Shown piece by piece: positions 1 to 12,700 of a DNA stretch of 64,000 nt (positions are counted from its first letter, which is position 1; every line of letters starts with the position of its first letter). Location of the stretch: positions 39,389,956 through 39,453,955 of the forward strand of contig CM049318.1 of NCBI GenBank assembly GCA_026874595.1, written 5' to 3'. The translations under genes and the position numbers were made by a program. Under the pieces are notes generated by a model. The model did no database searches and was not told the DNA's origin. It saw only the letters and a program-made list of their open reading frames with translations. The DNA comes from Sipunculus nudus. Taxonomy: Eukaryota; Annelida; Sipuncula; Golfingiida; Sipunculidae.

Positions 1-1063
1 ATTACTGCTCCTTTTGTCTCATTTTCAATTAAAAGTTTATGATTGTTCACTGCTATCTCCCATTTACATTTATCTTCAAAGTTCTTAGTTTTATTATATT
101 GACACTGGGCCTTATACATTTCTCTCTCTAATGTTATTAGTTTATTAGTGTACCTTCTCTTTTTGTTTGTTGAGAATGCTATGCTTTCACCTCTAATTTG
201 GCACTTGATTGTGTCCCATAAAAGTGAGGGATTAGCTTCTTTATTGTCTTTTACAGTGTTTCTTATACATTCTTTAATCTGCTTAGTATATGTTTCATCT
301 TCAAGTAATGAACAATTAAATTTCCAATATCCCCGACCTCGCGGATGTTCACTCAGCATTAAACTCATTGAAATAAGTGCATGATCTGTTTTATATCCAG
401 TTTCGATTCTAGTAGTGTCTGCGTACCTGCAAAGACTATCACTGATAAGAAAGTAGTCAAGACGACAAAATATAGGTTGGGGGGTTGTATCTATGCCATG
501 TGTATTTCAGGGTCGCTGGGTGTTGTGCCCTCCAGACATCTGTCAGCTGTGACAGTTCCATCCAATGTAAAATAATTTGTCTAGATTTTTCCTGAGTGTA
601 TTTATTACCACCTTCTTTGTTTATTTCCGGGTTTAAAGTCACATTGAAATCACCAACAATTATTAATTTATCTACATGTAGATCTTTTAATATAGATATA
701 AGATTTAAAAAAAATCTGGTTCATCTTTATTTGGAGCATATACATTTACTAGTGTAATGTTATGAATTCCAGCTATAATATTGAGAATAAGAAATCTACC
801 GCATTTATCTCGCTTTATATCTTTACCATGGATTCCTGATTTATTTTTAATAAGTATACTAACTCCCTTTGCTTGTTTAGTTCCATGACGAAAAAATATT
901 TGGTTCCCCCACTCTGATCTCCATCTCAGATAATTTATTTCTGTACTATACTATGTGTTTCTTGGAGGAGTATGATATCAATTTTTTTCCTATTCAACCA
1001 ATAGAATATTTCTCTTCTTTTTGCATGACTGCCCATACCTCTTACTTTCATTGAAGCTATATT
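1..1063 (-). mobile_element. LINE endonuclease domain fragment (L1/Tx1-like), degenerate
   Basis: Read on the minus strand, this is the 5' part of a non-LTR retrotransposon ORF2, running off the left edge. It starts with a nicking-endonuclease opening (NIASMKVRGMGSHAKRR, then KKIDIILLQETHS). Further motifs are VNVYAPNKDE, IIVGDFNVTLNP (the GDFN metal-binding block), SRLDYFLIS and the TDHALISMSL catalytic histidine block, followed by a GRGYWKFN linker typical of L1/Tx1-type elements. At least two frame breaks are visible: a stop after QETHS and a frame change near plus position 705. The copy is therefore dead. The reverse transcriptase would lie outside the window. The clade is inferred from motif style. 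Confidence 0.85.
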
Positions 1064-1284
1064 ACATATGTCAGTCACAATGTCCCGTTAGATGATAATT
1101 TCAGTTTAGTTTATTTGTTTGAGAGCACACGTGCCTCGTCTGATTTCAGTACGGTTTAATTTAGACGGAGCCGCATCTGTTTTGGCGATCACTAGCGTTT
1201 GTTGTAGATTTTAAAGGAAGTGCACCTGTGTAAATTAGATTTTCTAACACACTGTTCCTCGAGGCGTTTCCGTATTAATATTCG

Positions 1285-1430
1285 CGCAGTGATTGGCGGT
1301 CGGTATAATTTGGAGTAGGCCTATTGATTGGCCGGAGGACAATCGGGAGTTGTGACGTCAGCAAGCATATCTGAGGAGTGGAGTTGGACTTTTTCGGAAT
1401 AGGGGACCCGTTTCAGCGTACCGTGCGAGG
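1285..1430 (+). promoter_or_regulatory. Probable promoter and 5' leader of the amidohydrolase gene
   Basis: A locally GC-richer stretch carries two reverse CCAAT boxes (ATTGG at 1292-1296 and 1327-1331) and a perfect CRE palindrome, TGACGTCA, at 1353-1360. No TATA box is seen. A plausible 5' leader exon follows and ends at a GCGAG/GTAGAG donor (GT at 1430), which would join the acceptor at 2629-2630 just before the start codon. Transcription-factor assignment is by consensus only, and the transcription start is not fixed by the sequence. Confidence 0.5.
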
Positions 1431-2630
1431 TAGAGACTGACGATACCTTTGACAGCATTCCTGGGGCCGGTCTGCAGATGTTTCAATTGAGACAGCTAAG
1501 ATGTGATGTCTACTAGCGTGGATGGTTGGAGTCTGAGGAAGCCACAAGTGATTTCTCTGTAAAGGCCTTCAGAGCAAATAACGCATTTTGCCGAGTAATA
1601 TAAATGGAAGAGGCATATTCGTTGTTCTGGTCTATATTACATGGTGCAAAATATGCTTTTGATACGTCTGTTAGTACACTTTCACCTATAATTTCCAAAT
1701 TTAATGTAAATTGTGGTATTGATTGTAAATAAATTACGTCAGACATCTAATGACGTGGAGCTCAGTAACGTCTGTGTGTACGTATATACCTACAGGTTGT
1801 AAAAGAATTTTACCTCAAGCGGCATAAAGTCCGGCAAGGTTAAATCTTGAATTGACACCTTAAAGTGTGTCATTGTTGCGTGTATTAAAATTAGCCTAAA
1901 TCATCTACAAATTATTGCAAACACATTCTTGAAAATGAAAAATTTCAGTAAAAGCGCAATACTAGTTGTCCTAGTGCACCATAAGGATTTGACTGGCCCA
2001 GGCGGTGCAATTGTTATGACTTAATTATCGCCTCTGACAGAAAAAAAACGGTTCTCTCACCGTATCGCTTAGTTTACTGCACGTACTGCCAACTTTCGGC
2101 AAATTATACAACTAATTTACGGCTCTCTGAACTGCTATTTCATCTGATCAGTTGTAAGAGTCGGCATGGAGTTACGTGTATCGGTGAATGGAATCATGTT
2201 ATATTTACGCATTTTTGTAGCAAACAAAAATAATAACGACATAGCAGGACTTCATATGGATGCTTTAAGCTTGTTTTTTTTTTCTAGCAACTATACTACG
2301 ATAGGCAAAAATATTTTAGCAAAAATTACACGTATATTGTTGAGCTAACCATGTTTTTTTCACGCCAATGAGTGGAGAGAAATAGATTAATAAAAATGAG
2401 ACTCTGTATGAGAGCAAACCTCCACCAAGGCAAACCAATTCTACAAGATCTACCCCACATGCACCGGGATATTATGAGACAATGAATGCAGGCTTATCTT
2501 TGACAATTTTAGTTTTTTTCTTGAAATGGTGTGTATATTTTTAAATGTATATCTAGGGCTAATACAAAACGCATAACCGATTGTGACGTCTGTTTCGCCC
2601 AAAATTTATATACTTTTTTTTTATTTCAGG
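1431..2630 (+). other. Presumed 5'-leader intron of the amidohydrolase gene
   Basis: AT-rich DNA between the proposed leader exon and a good acceptor (pyrimidine-rich tract then TTTCAG at 2625-2630). No convincing coding, RNA or repeat feature was seen; the small open frames here look random. Confidence 0.4.
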
Positions 2631-2651
2631 ACCACTTGAGTTGGGACAATA

Positions 2652-3117
2652 ATGGGTTCAAAAGAAGAGGTCGTTTTGATACATAACGCCAAAATATATC
2701 AGTCGGGAGAGGACGACGCCTCATGGTTTACGTTTGATCGGAATACCGGGGTTATCCTGGAGGCTGGCACCGGTGACCCTCCCCAGGGAGCCGGAATTCG
2801 ACGAGATGTTGGAGGCAGACGGGTACTCCCTGGCTTACAAGAGGCGCACATCCATATGAGCAGCGTCGGTGCGCATGCGCGCAGCCTTGACCTTTACGGG
2901 ACGTCATCCATCGATGACCTAAAGGCCAAGGTCAAGGAGTACGCCAGGACGCGCATGAAGGACGTGTGGTTGAAGGGACGCGGCTGGGAGCAGGACGTCA
3001 TGGGGAGGATGCCGACCAGAGAGGATATCGATGAAGTTTGCCAGGATCGCCCGGTCATGTTTTCCCGTGCCTGTGGTCATATTTCTTTAATTAACACCAA
3101 AGCGCTGACCATCCTAG
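2652..3117 (+). CDS. Amidohydrolase exon 1 (residues 1-155 plus one base)
   Basis: Encodes the N-terminal beta-sandwich (VVLIHNAKIYQSG) and the first metal-binding strand, VLPGLQEAHIHM. The block RACGHISLINTKAL matches the conserved GHxxxxNxxAL segment of the family. The donor is CCTAG/GTGCGT; the last base is carried into the next exon (phase 1). Read-through would stop after three codons, which supports the border. Confidence 0.92.
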
Positions 3118-6100
3118 GTGCGTATTAAAGACCCCTAAAAGGATATGGTTGCGTGTATGGTTCACTATAATACTTAGTATGATAAAAGTATTGTTTCCAC
3201 CAGCACGGACCCAGATCGAGCGCTGTATGCGGAATCATATTTTACACCATGTTCGAGGAATCCAAGCATCAAGTATATGCATGTTGATATAAAATTATAA
3301 TTCGTTATGAAAGTTGTCATAGATATCAAAACACGTATATATGTATCTATTAGTTCATTCGTGCAGGAGAGTCTATTAGTTCATTCATGCAGGAGAGTAC
3401 GCTCTTAACACAGCGCGTGACCTCCCGGGGACAAACCACTCGCACGCTGTGAGAAATGGATTTTTTTAGGTATTGCAAGCAGACACCCGACGCTCGGTAA
3501 AACAGAATTGTCTCAGTGTGTAAAAAATGATGACAGCGTATATGCGGAGCTCGTTGTGCGGCACTGCAAAAGAGAAAATTTTCTTCACAAGAAGAAAAAG
3601 CAATGGGGTATAATTAACTGACCTCAGGCCACACCAGCAAGATATTATAGAGATTGTCCTTATATGTTACGATTGCATCCTGTGTTTCCCAAAGGGGGTC
3701 GGTTAAATATGATGCCATAGGGAATTACACAAAGACAACACGCCTGGTGGCCAAACCTGACGGAGAACCGCGGTTTCGTGCAGCGGGTACAGCGGAGCGA
3801 ACAGTTTTAAGCACAGCGGAACCGCTGCTTATGGAGCATAGTACGAGAGGTGAAAGCGTAAAAATGTGCCTATACTAATAACGGGGAATTAACCACACCA
3901 GCCGGACGGTATCTGTACGGGGACCGTATTTATAAGTGGAAACACATTGAAAGTTCCCGTATCCGCGTGTCTGTATCCGTAATCAGAACCCATTTCCAGT
4001 TCCCTGACCCTCAGGGAGAATGTATGATGGATTATTTGTTCTCCACTGGGCCAAGGGTTGAGAGTGGTCTCTGTCCAGCTTTGACCAGCCCCCCCCCCCC
4101 CCATGTGGCACTTAGGCAAGTCATTAAGCGTTGGTAGCTTGGGTTCCAGCGTAATAACGAGACGGATGAAGTTAAGCACAGGTGAAGCTTGATTGCCATC
4201 GCGACTCTCCGTTTCTTAGCAAATGCTTCCCCCCCCCCCCCCCCAAGGACTAGCAGCTTTATAATCACAACCATTCACATTTGGACAGAACTTTCCGCCA
4301 TTTTGTTGATGCATCGCTGTGATGTTTAATTTTGTATATGGATGGAATCCTACAACTCTATATTTGTGTATAATTCGCTACTAAACAATAAATAAAATAA
4401 AACACGCAGGCCTAATGTTTTTAAATATAGCTCGATTTTTCTTGGATAATGAAGTTTCAAGCATAGTCGTTTTTAAATGATGACTATGTAAACATATTTA
4501 ATTATTGCACCAAACACTCCGGTTTTATTATTTTTTTTTATATAAAGATATTAATAAAAAATAAAATGTAATTTTATTATATATTATAAAAAAAAGATAA
4601 ATACGATACAGAAGTTTAACGCAGAAAGAGTCTGAAAATAAGTTTAATGGGAATGTGATTTTTTTTTTTGCATTATGTTAGTTAACTCTAAGCAATTTCG
4701 AATGATTTGGAAAAGTTACTTAAACCCATTAAAAACAATGGGTCCAGGTAAACAAAAAATGAAAATTTCAGAAAAAATGATGAAACCTTCGAAATTTATA
4801 CACAATTATCACTTGGTACTGGACTAAACACGTTGCTCTGGAATGCAGGAGCGAAAGAAATAAAACTGTGCAAGACCAATATCCGGCGCTGTTTTTTCGG
4901 TATTAGCGTATCAGAGTATTAATGGATTTCCCAGATGTTTTACGTCGGAAACGAGGAACGCGCGTCCCCCACGCCCCCTCTATAACTACGCCCCTGATAT
5001 ATGCTATATACGATACGCCGCCGTATAAAACATTGTATGCCCAAATCATTCAATGCAGATAAAATTTGGATATTTTACGATATCAAGCATCAAAATCTTT
5101 AAATGATATTTTATTATCTTTCAAGTTTCAATCTTTTTTGAAACATTCATTTTTGCAGGAATAGATCGTAACACCCCCGACCCACCAGGTGGCGTCATTG
5201 ATCGTTTCCCAGAAGGCCACCCTCTGGCAGGTGAACCTACAGGAGTCTTCCGAGAGAAAGCACGTGACGTGTATAGCTCTTACATTCGACCCGACGATCA
5301 AGAAATGCTGGAATGTATCAAAACCGGAATCGACATCTGTCTGCGTAACGGGGTAACCAGCGTCCATTCAAACGAACCAGCCGTGTGGCACTTGTTCTCA
5401 CAACTGGCAGAAAAAGACCTGCTGCCGATTCGAGTCTTCTTTGCTTGCTACTTTACTGAGAGGGATTCTCCGAATTTTCCTAAGCCCGGCGACTCTAAAG
5501 GAGAAATGCTGTCATGTGACCGCATCAAGTTGTTCGCTGACGGGTCAATGGGTGCATCAACCGCTGCCATCAGTTTGCCGTACGTCGGAACCGATGACCA
5601 ATATGGCCTACTTCTTTATACTCAAGTAAGTCCACATGCGCACTCCAAGCAACTGTTAACTTTATATTTTAAGAATATGACCAAACAGAGTCTTTTAAAG
5701 AAGAGAAATCTAGTTGGGTAAAGATTTGCTAACATACGAAGCTGTCACGGAACGCTTGAGATCTAAGAAATAATCCCTTCGCCCAACGTATTTGGGCCCC
5801 CGTTGCTCAAATCGCCAAATAATGCACGGGTGTGGTATGCTGTGCGTCGGACACAAGTAATGTATTGTTTACACACAGCAGCACCTTGGGATCGGCTCAT
5901 ACAATTGCACTTGAAAACGACGAAATAGTCGTTGAAAATGACGACGTATTATACCAAAGCTACTTATCCTTTTGCCACACCAGGTTACGAAAATAGCGTT
6001 AAGGTTGAACTCTCATGACTGATATTTCATATGCAAAGTTTACTAGAGGATATGAACTAAATAAGATATAAAAGCGCACGTTAAGGGTACACCTGATTCT

Positions 6101-9100
6101 TATGCAACTACAGAATGTTTCTTATAAAGATAACAACAAGTTGACAGTTGGGGTGATCCCGGATGTCCAAGATTCTATTCGCAGGTACACGTATGGACAT
6201 GTTTCATAGCGAGCTCATGATCGTCAGTGCTAATTTCCAACGCCCTGATTAAAACTTAAGCACGTGTTCACAATTTGCTCATGTTGTGAATTTGGAACGG
6301 GGTACCTTCAGTTTCGAAGTCTAATCTTTTGAATGGTTAAGTCGAAATGCACTCCGGATGTCACCCTTCCACCAGAGGTCGTATTTAAATAGAACCTCTT
6401 CTAGTAAGGTATTGCAGGGACTGCCAAGACTGTTTGTCTTAACTTGCAAACTTAAACAAATATCACAATTGAAGAAAAAGGCTTCTGTTAACATTGCGCA
6501 TGCGCAAGCTTGCCAAATATTACTTGTTCCGTGAAGTCCTTAACACAAACACGTTACTTACTACAACTACTTAGTTCTTACTACATTATCCTCTTCGCAA
6601 AATTTATACCTTATGTAGAAGCCCCAGTGCATTATGGGAAAAAGGATTTCTTTACCCTCAATTCATAACTAGCAGAGTTGTACTCCTGCAAGTATGATAC
6701 TGCGCAGTGTGGTCTGGATGTGTGGCAGTGAAAGGGAAACCGCTGAAAAAGGGCTGGCACCAGGCTATTTTGCGTCTTCATCAAGACTAACTACTTGCAC
6801 CTCCCCCCTGAAATCCAATCCTGCCCAACAATAAATCTAGGAGCTAAAGAGCACCTTGTAAATTGCATAGTTCTGCCATTGGCAAAACAACAAAAACACA
6901 AACTTTACAATATTACATATATATACCATCAGGGGCGGATCCAGGATTTAATACATGGAGAGTTCCTACACAGGATAAATAATAAAAAACCCTAAAATAA
7001 AGGTCCCCAAGTCCGGAAACAGGGGGTCCAGGCCCTAAAACTAGTCTAAATCTTTAAACAAAGGTTGCTTCAGCTGAAAGAAAGGGGGGGGGGGGGGGAT
7101 ATAGTCTTGACATAGATCCGCTCCTCTACCATTCATGGATTTTGATCTTATGAACTGATCTTGTTAAACCATTAAAACTAAGAACCAAGAAAAGACACTT
7201 ATTTCTGAAGCTGTTTGATGTATGAAACAAGAGGCAGACAGTTTCGATAAGGCTCCTTCTGAAAAGTCAGCACTGCGCCTTCGCTTAGACCTGGGTCGTA
7301 GGCGGCTGTCAAGTCAACCTAATGGTAGTGGCAGTCCTTCCGGCGAAGCATTGGCAATCATTTCCTCCATTAGTCAGATTCTTTGGTGACAAAACATTAT
7401 ATCAGTAAGTGAGTAGGCCTGCATTGCAGAGATACCCCAATAAGTAGTATATTTGCCTCCGCCAGGAGGATATCAGGATATTCGTTCATGAACGGAATCT
7501 GTAATTTTCAGGGCATATTTGGCGTGGGCCAATAATGTATCGATTAGATATTGGTGTGGATCCGGAACATGATCCGGATGCAGGAACGTCATCAATATTC
7601 ACAAATGTACCATCACTTATGCACGAATGAACCTAGGGATAGGGGCCGAATAAGTGAATGGAAACACGGTTGCGGGAGCATCTCACAATAAGGACCTCTA
7701 TATGGTTGAGGCTGCTTACATTCCTTAGAATGCAGATTTCTTAAAATAGATTAAGAAATTTTCACACGATGACTGAAGCACTGATACAGAGAAAACGTAA
7801 GTACTCACACTGATCTGGCAGTGAACGGTTCCTATATGTCTTTATTTTCTTATACATTTTCTCATAATTGCAAAACTCTAAGCGAATTGTAGTAGTTAAA
7901 GAACTGGTTGATAAGTTTGCCAATGAACCGATGATGACATGTGAAAAGTTATTGTTGAAAACGTCGTGAATAAATCGTAAAATTAATTAAGCAAAAAAAA
8001 AATCATTGTAATAATGAAGCATTTAATTCTGCATCAAACAACCTCCATCGGTCCCCAAAACGTCGAGGAAAGTCAGTGCCACATACATGGAGGGATGCCT
8101 ATGAATATGGTGCCCTGAATACTGAACAATGTTGAACAATCATGAACAACACTATACTAAATTATATTTAGCCGGACGTAGTCCCTGTCTGACTTGAACC
8201 TGTACACTGATTTGCAATAGGTATAGAATAATCAATAAATATTACGTTAAAATATGTTTATGCACACTTTGTCCTTTAGTAGGAAGTAACTTTTTGTTAG
8301 CGAGTTTATGTCGATGTACATGTATGTGATGATGTAAGGCTCAAGGTAAATGTGCTAGGTTGCTCAGACTCATAAATATTGAAGAGGATGAAATATGCTT
8401 GATACGATGTTTCATTGATAGCACATTTAACTGTATTGTAAACACAACTTATTTATATATGTTAAAGAGATATGGGACTATGTTCTTTGCCTACATGTGT
8501 TTATTATATAAGGTCTCAGAACTGGTTCCATTTTCCCCAATTGATTTCAGTTTTCCTTAGTATTGAATGAACCCGCTCGCGGACCACTTGACATGAATAT
8601 TTTTGGAAAGCTAAGACAATTCTCTACATTGTGATAACCAGAAACTACATGGATGAATTGATAGGGGTTTTAAGCAATTATTCACTTTGAAACCGTCAAG
8701 TTAAGTTTAGAAAAAATACACTTTTTAGAAGACATCCTATCAACTGCGTTTAAATATGGTACCGGTAACTTATGAGACACGAACTGTCCTGAAAAAACGG
8801 GCCCTTGATATGCGTTTGAAAATGGCCAAAGTTAATACCATTAGACTGACCGACATAACTACTTTGTTTATGACATCCTCCACAGGAAACCTACCAGGCC
8901 GCAAGATGGCCAAGTACGCTCCTAGGTACTATAATTGTTCCTATATCAAGATGCTCTGGCAAAAGAACTGCCTATTATTTCAATACATGAACAACTGTCA
9001 GTTCAGTTAATTTCTATTCATAAAGTTACAGACTTAACGGTAATATTTTGTAAGCATACGCATGTGAAATGTAAACAGAAGGAATATAACAAATTTGTAT

Positions 9101-9538
9101 TTCAAAGTTTAAGAGTTGAGACAAGTAGTCCGGTCCTTCCCATACTGCCTCAATGGAAGAGGTTCTTTTTGGGTACAAACGACCTCTGGCGTCATTGTGC
9201 ATGCGTGGCTTCATAATATCAACAGGCAAAATATTTGCTATGCAACCTCTCCTCCAATGTATAAACGGCTCAAGTATGATATTTTCGGTTCTCTATATCT
9301 TCTATGTCATACATAGGAGGAATTTGACAAACTAGTAGCGGAAGCAAACACGAAGGGCTTCCGGTTAGAGATCCACGTCATCGGTGACAGAGCAGCCGAG
9401 ATGGCGATCGTTTCCATGGAGAGGGCAAAGGTCAGCAGTGATATGCGACCCTTACTGACTCATTCACAGGTAAGACCACTTTAAAAGAAGCAGTGGCGTC
9501 AATTTTTCTTCAAGGGATGGGGCGGGGCAGGGGTCAAA

Positions 9539-9593
<55 letters not shown>

Positions 9594-9732
9594 CTCTTAA
9601 TCTCGTAATCTCGTAAAGTCTCGGCTTTTCAAACCACGCCGTTAGCTTCATTCTAACCATATTCACCTGATGATCGGGTCGCATCCCGTGAAACAGACTG
9701 TTGTGAATTTTTAGTGTTGTTTTTCTCCAGAG

Positions 9733-9795
<63 letters not shown>

Positions 9796-12700
9796 TAAAT
9801 ATATATACATTTTATTGTCTTTGTGACACATTTCAAATAAATAACAATTATTAAAATGCTTTAAAAAATTAGGTATTATGTTTCCAGTATAGCTTAATTC
9901 TTAACTAGGTTTACGTTCTTTACATAGCGCTCTAACTATAGGCCTACCCCCTATATCGTAAGCGCTGTTTGCTATGACCTCGTATCCTAAATGGCTACAC
10001 CAGAGGGGAGCACTGTATTTTCGTCCAATCAGATGAGACCTTGTGCTGGAAGACAGGGGCCAAGCGAGGAATACACGGAGCCAATCATGTTCATTTCGTT
10101 TTGAGTGACAGCTCATTGCCCCGGTAACCGTCTGAAAAAGGCCACAGGCTCAAAGAGAATTGCCCTAGACGTGGTTTGCTTAGGGCTTGGGCACATAGGA
10201 TGCCCGGCCGGTGAGCTGTAATTCAAACGAATCGTAACAACAAAGGCTGCGTGCACATCTCGCTGGCTGGTTTCAGTTCTGCAGACAACAGATACATGGC
10301 TACGCTAACACAGTCATAATGGCATAATCGAATCGGTCGATGATGCGAGAATACAGAGGGAGCAATTAAAATTCGATCGTTAACTCTCATCAAGCGGCGC
10401 TTGAAGCGCAGCTATGGGCGGAGCCAGGATGCCTGTCGGGTGCTTGTTTATTGGCATCTGGTTGGCTGCTTGTCACATCATACGCATGTTTTTTTTTCAG
10501 CGGACAACGAACTGTCATCTGGTGTCTAAATATATTATAAACGGTCAAAGCTGGCAGCGTGAAAATCAGATTCCGCAAGATTCCGCTGCCTCGGGAGCGT
10601 AAACTAGGTTTAGATAATATGATATTTCATAGTAAACACAGAAATGGAACCAAAGTACAATTTTTACTCTTAATATAATTATTTATATATCCCTTTTTTT
10701 TGTTTAATAGCAGGGGACATGATTTCATTGACCATGCCCGTTTGCTCAAAAGTGGAGGGATATATACCCGCATTCCCTGTATTGACGCCCCTGAAGAGAA
10801 GGAAAATACATTGTTTTCGAATATTTTTTAATATATGGTTTGACCCAAATAATGACCTAAAGTCAAAATTTTGTTTCTCATTCGTACAAAATACAGGGAC
10901 CAAATTCTAAGCAGATACTAAGCAGTAAACCGAAAACAAAATGAAACATTAAAATATGAACTTCGATTTCGTATGGTAGAGTATCTCAGGCCATTAAATG
11001 GACATTATCAGGGGCAACATTATGCCCATTCTTTCATACTGTCGGTCCAGTTTTGCTTTTTACGAAAGTTTCCCAGCTAAACTATCCCAGCATATGGCCT
11101 CAGTACCTCCCCTTCAGCGGTTTGACACCTTGTTGGGATTCTGCGTGTGAGTAAACAGGGTCCACGTGTGTCTGTTTACCATAACAAGGTAGCGTGACCG
11201 CAGGTCCGACTTTATGCATGGAAGACCGATCCCAAACAAGAATAATCCAAACGTACAAGTACACGTTTGTGAAACACCGGTTGTAAGCCTGAAAAGAAAA
11301 CGCAGGTGACGTTTGCGCTATGTTTATGTTTACCCCCCTAGTGATCGCGCTCGGTCCACTTTTTAAACAGTCGTGCACAGGAGTAAACCAACTACGCTCC
11401 CGAGGCAGCGGAAATCTTGCGCTTCTATAGAAGCAACTGATTTTCCCGCTGCCTGGTTTGACCGTTTATGATACATTTAGAATACAGGTGGTTAGCCGTT
11501 GTCTGGCAGGCAACCAAACACCGGTTGTACGTCTGAAAAGAAAATGGAAAACGCAGGTGGCGTTCGTGCTATGTTTATGTTCACGCCAGCGATCGCGCCT
11601 GGTCCACTTTTTAAACACTCTTGCACAGGAGTAAGCCAACTACGCTCCGGAGGCAGCGGAAATCTTGGGCTTCTAAAGAAGCTACTGATTTTCCCGCTGC
11701 CTGGTTTGACCGTTTATGATACATTTAGACACCAGGTGGTCAGTTGTTGTTTGGCCAGTTATCAAACACTCGACAGGCATCCTAACTCCGCCCATAGCTG
11801 CGCTTAAGTGCGCTTCAAGTGCATTCAGGTGGTTACTCATAGTAAAAAAAAGTCGAATATTAATTGCTCCCTCTACGGTCTTGCATCATCGACCGATTCG
11901 ATTATGACATTACGAATATGTAAGCTTAGCCATGTATCCGTTTGCCAGCAAAACTGAAACCAGCCAGCGAGGTGTGCACGGAGCCAATATTAATTTCGTT
12001 TGAATTACAGCTCACCGGCCGGCAATCATTTTGCCCAAGGACCAGTGTAAACCACGTGTCGGGCCATTCTCTCTGAGCCTGTGCCACAGACTGTGGCCTT
12101 TTCACACGGTTGCCGGGGCGATGAGCATTCACTCAAAACAAATGTAACAACAGTTGCTCCACATATTCGTCGCATGGCTGCTAAACCTCTTGCTGGCAGC
12201 ATGGCCTGATAATTATGTAGAATCCTTGTCGCATCAGGTATGTGTCGCATATCGGGCATTGTTTACACGCAGTCAAGAGGACCACAACTCTTTATGGAAT
12301 AGGTTTGTGTTCTAGCTCATACACAATGGCCTGTTCAACCCCTAAAAACCTTTTCCAACAGCATTTATATTTGCTATTTATTAATCATGTGACCATATCA
12401 GCCAACCATAGAGGTCGTGTCTTCCAGCACAGGGTCTCATCTGATCGGACCAAAAAAAAAAACATACAGTGCTCCCCACTAGTGTAGCGATTCAGGATAT
12501 GAGGTCAAAACAAACAGCACTTAAGAGATAGGTAGTAGGCCTATAGGTAAAGCGCTGTGTAAAGAGCGAATAAACCAACGGATTCAGTACATTATTTTGG
12601 AAGGTACCATTTTATTTTACCGAGAGACGTTATAATTTCGTGAAAATTCTACATACTTGGACGTGATGAGGCCCCTTTAAATTTCTATATTTACCGTAGA

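Larger units (their letters stand above)
5626..9316 (+). other. Intron 2 of the amidohydrolase gene
   Basis: A 3.7-kb intron holding the hAT-like MITE (6930-7126), the minus-strand coding remnant (7199-7370) and a perfect 14-bp palindrome TTGCGCATGCGCAA at 6494-6507 that matches the NRF1 consensus. Otherwise no supported feature. Confidence 0.6.

Noticed and set aside
3889-4274. Minus-strand frames of 80-96 codons
   Set aside because: They run through poly-C tracts (translated as glycine runs) in an intron of the amidohydrolase gene and show no protein character.
9499-9684. Frames made of alternating Tyr-Ile
   Set aside because: Direct translation of (AT)n microsatellites; the same applies to those near 20.9, 23.9, 30.0 and 35.9 kb.
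10390-12259. Several 60-100 codon frames on both strands
   Set aside because: All fall in the foldback arms, where the same sequence is read in opposite directions; none is shared between arms as protein.
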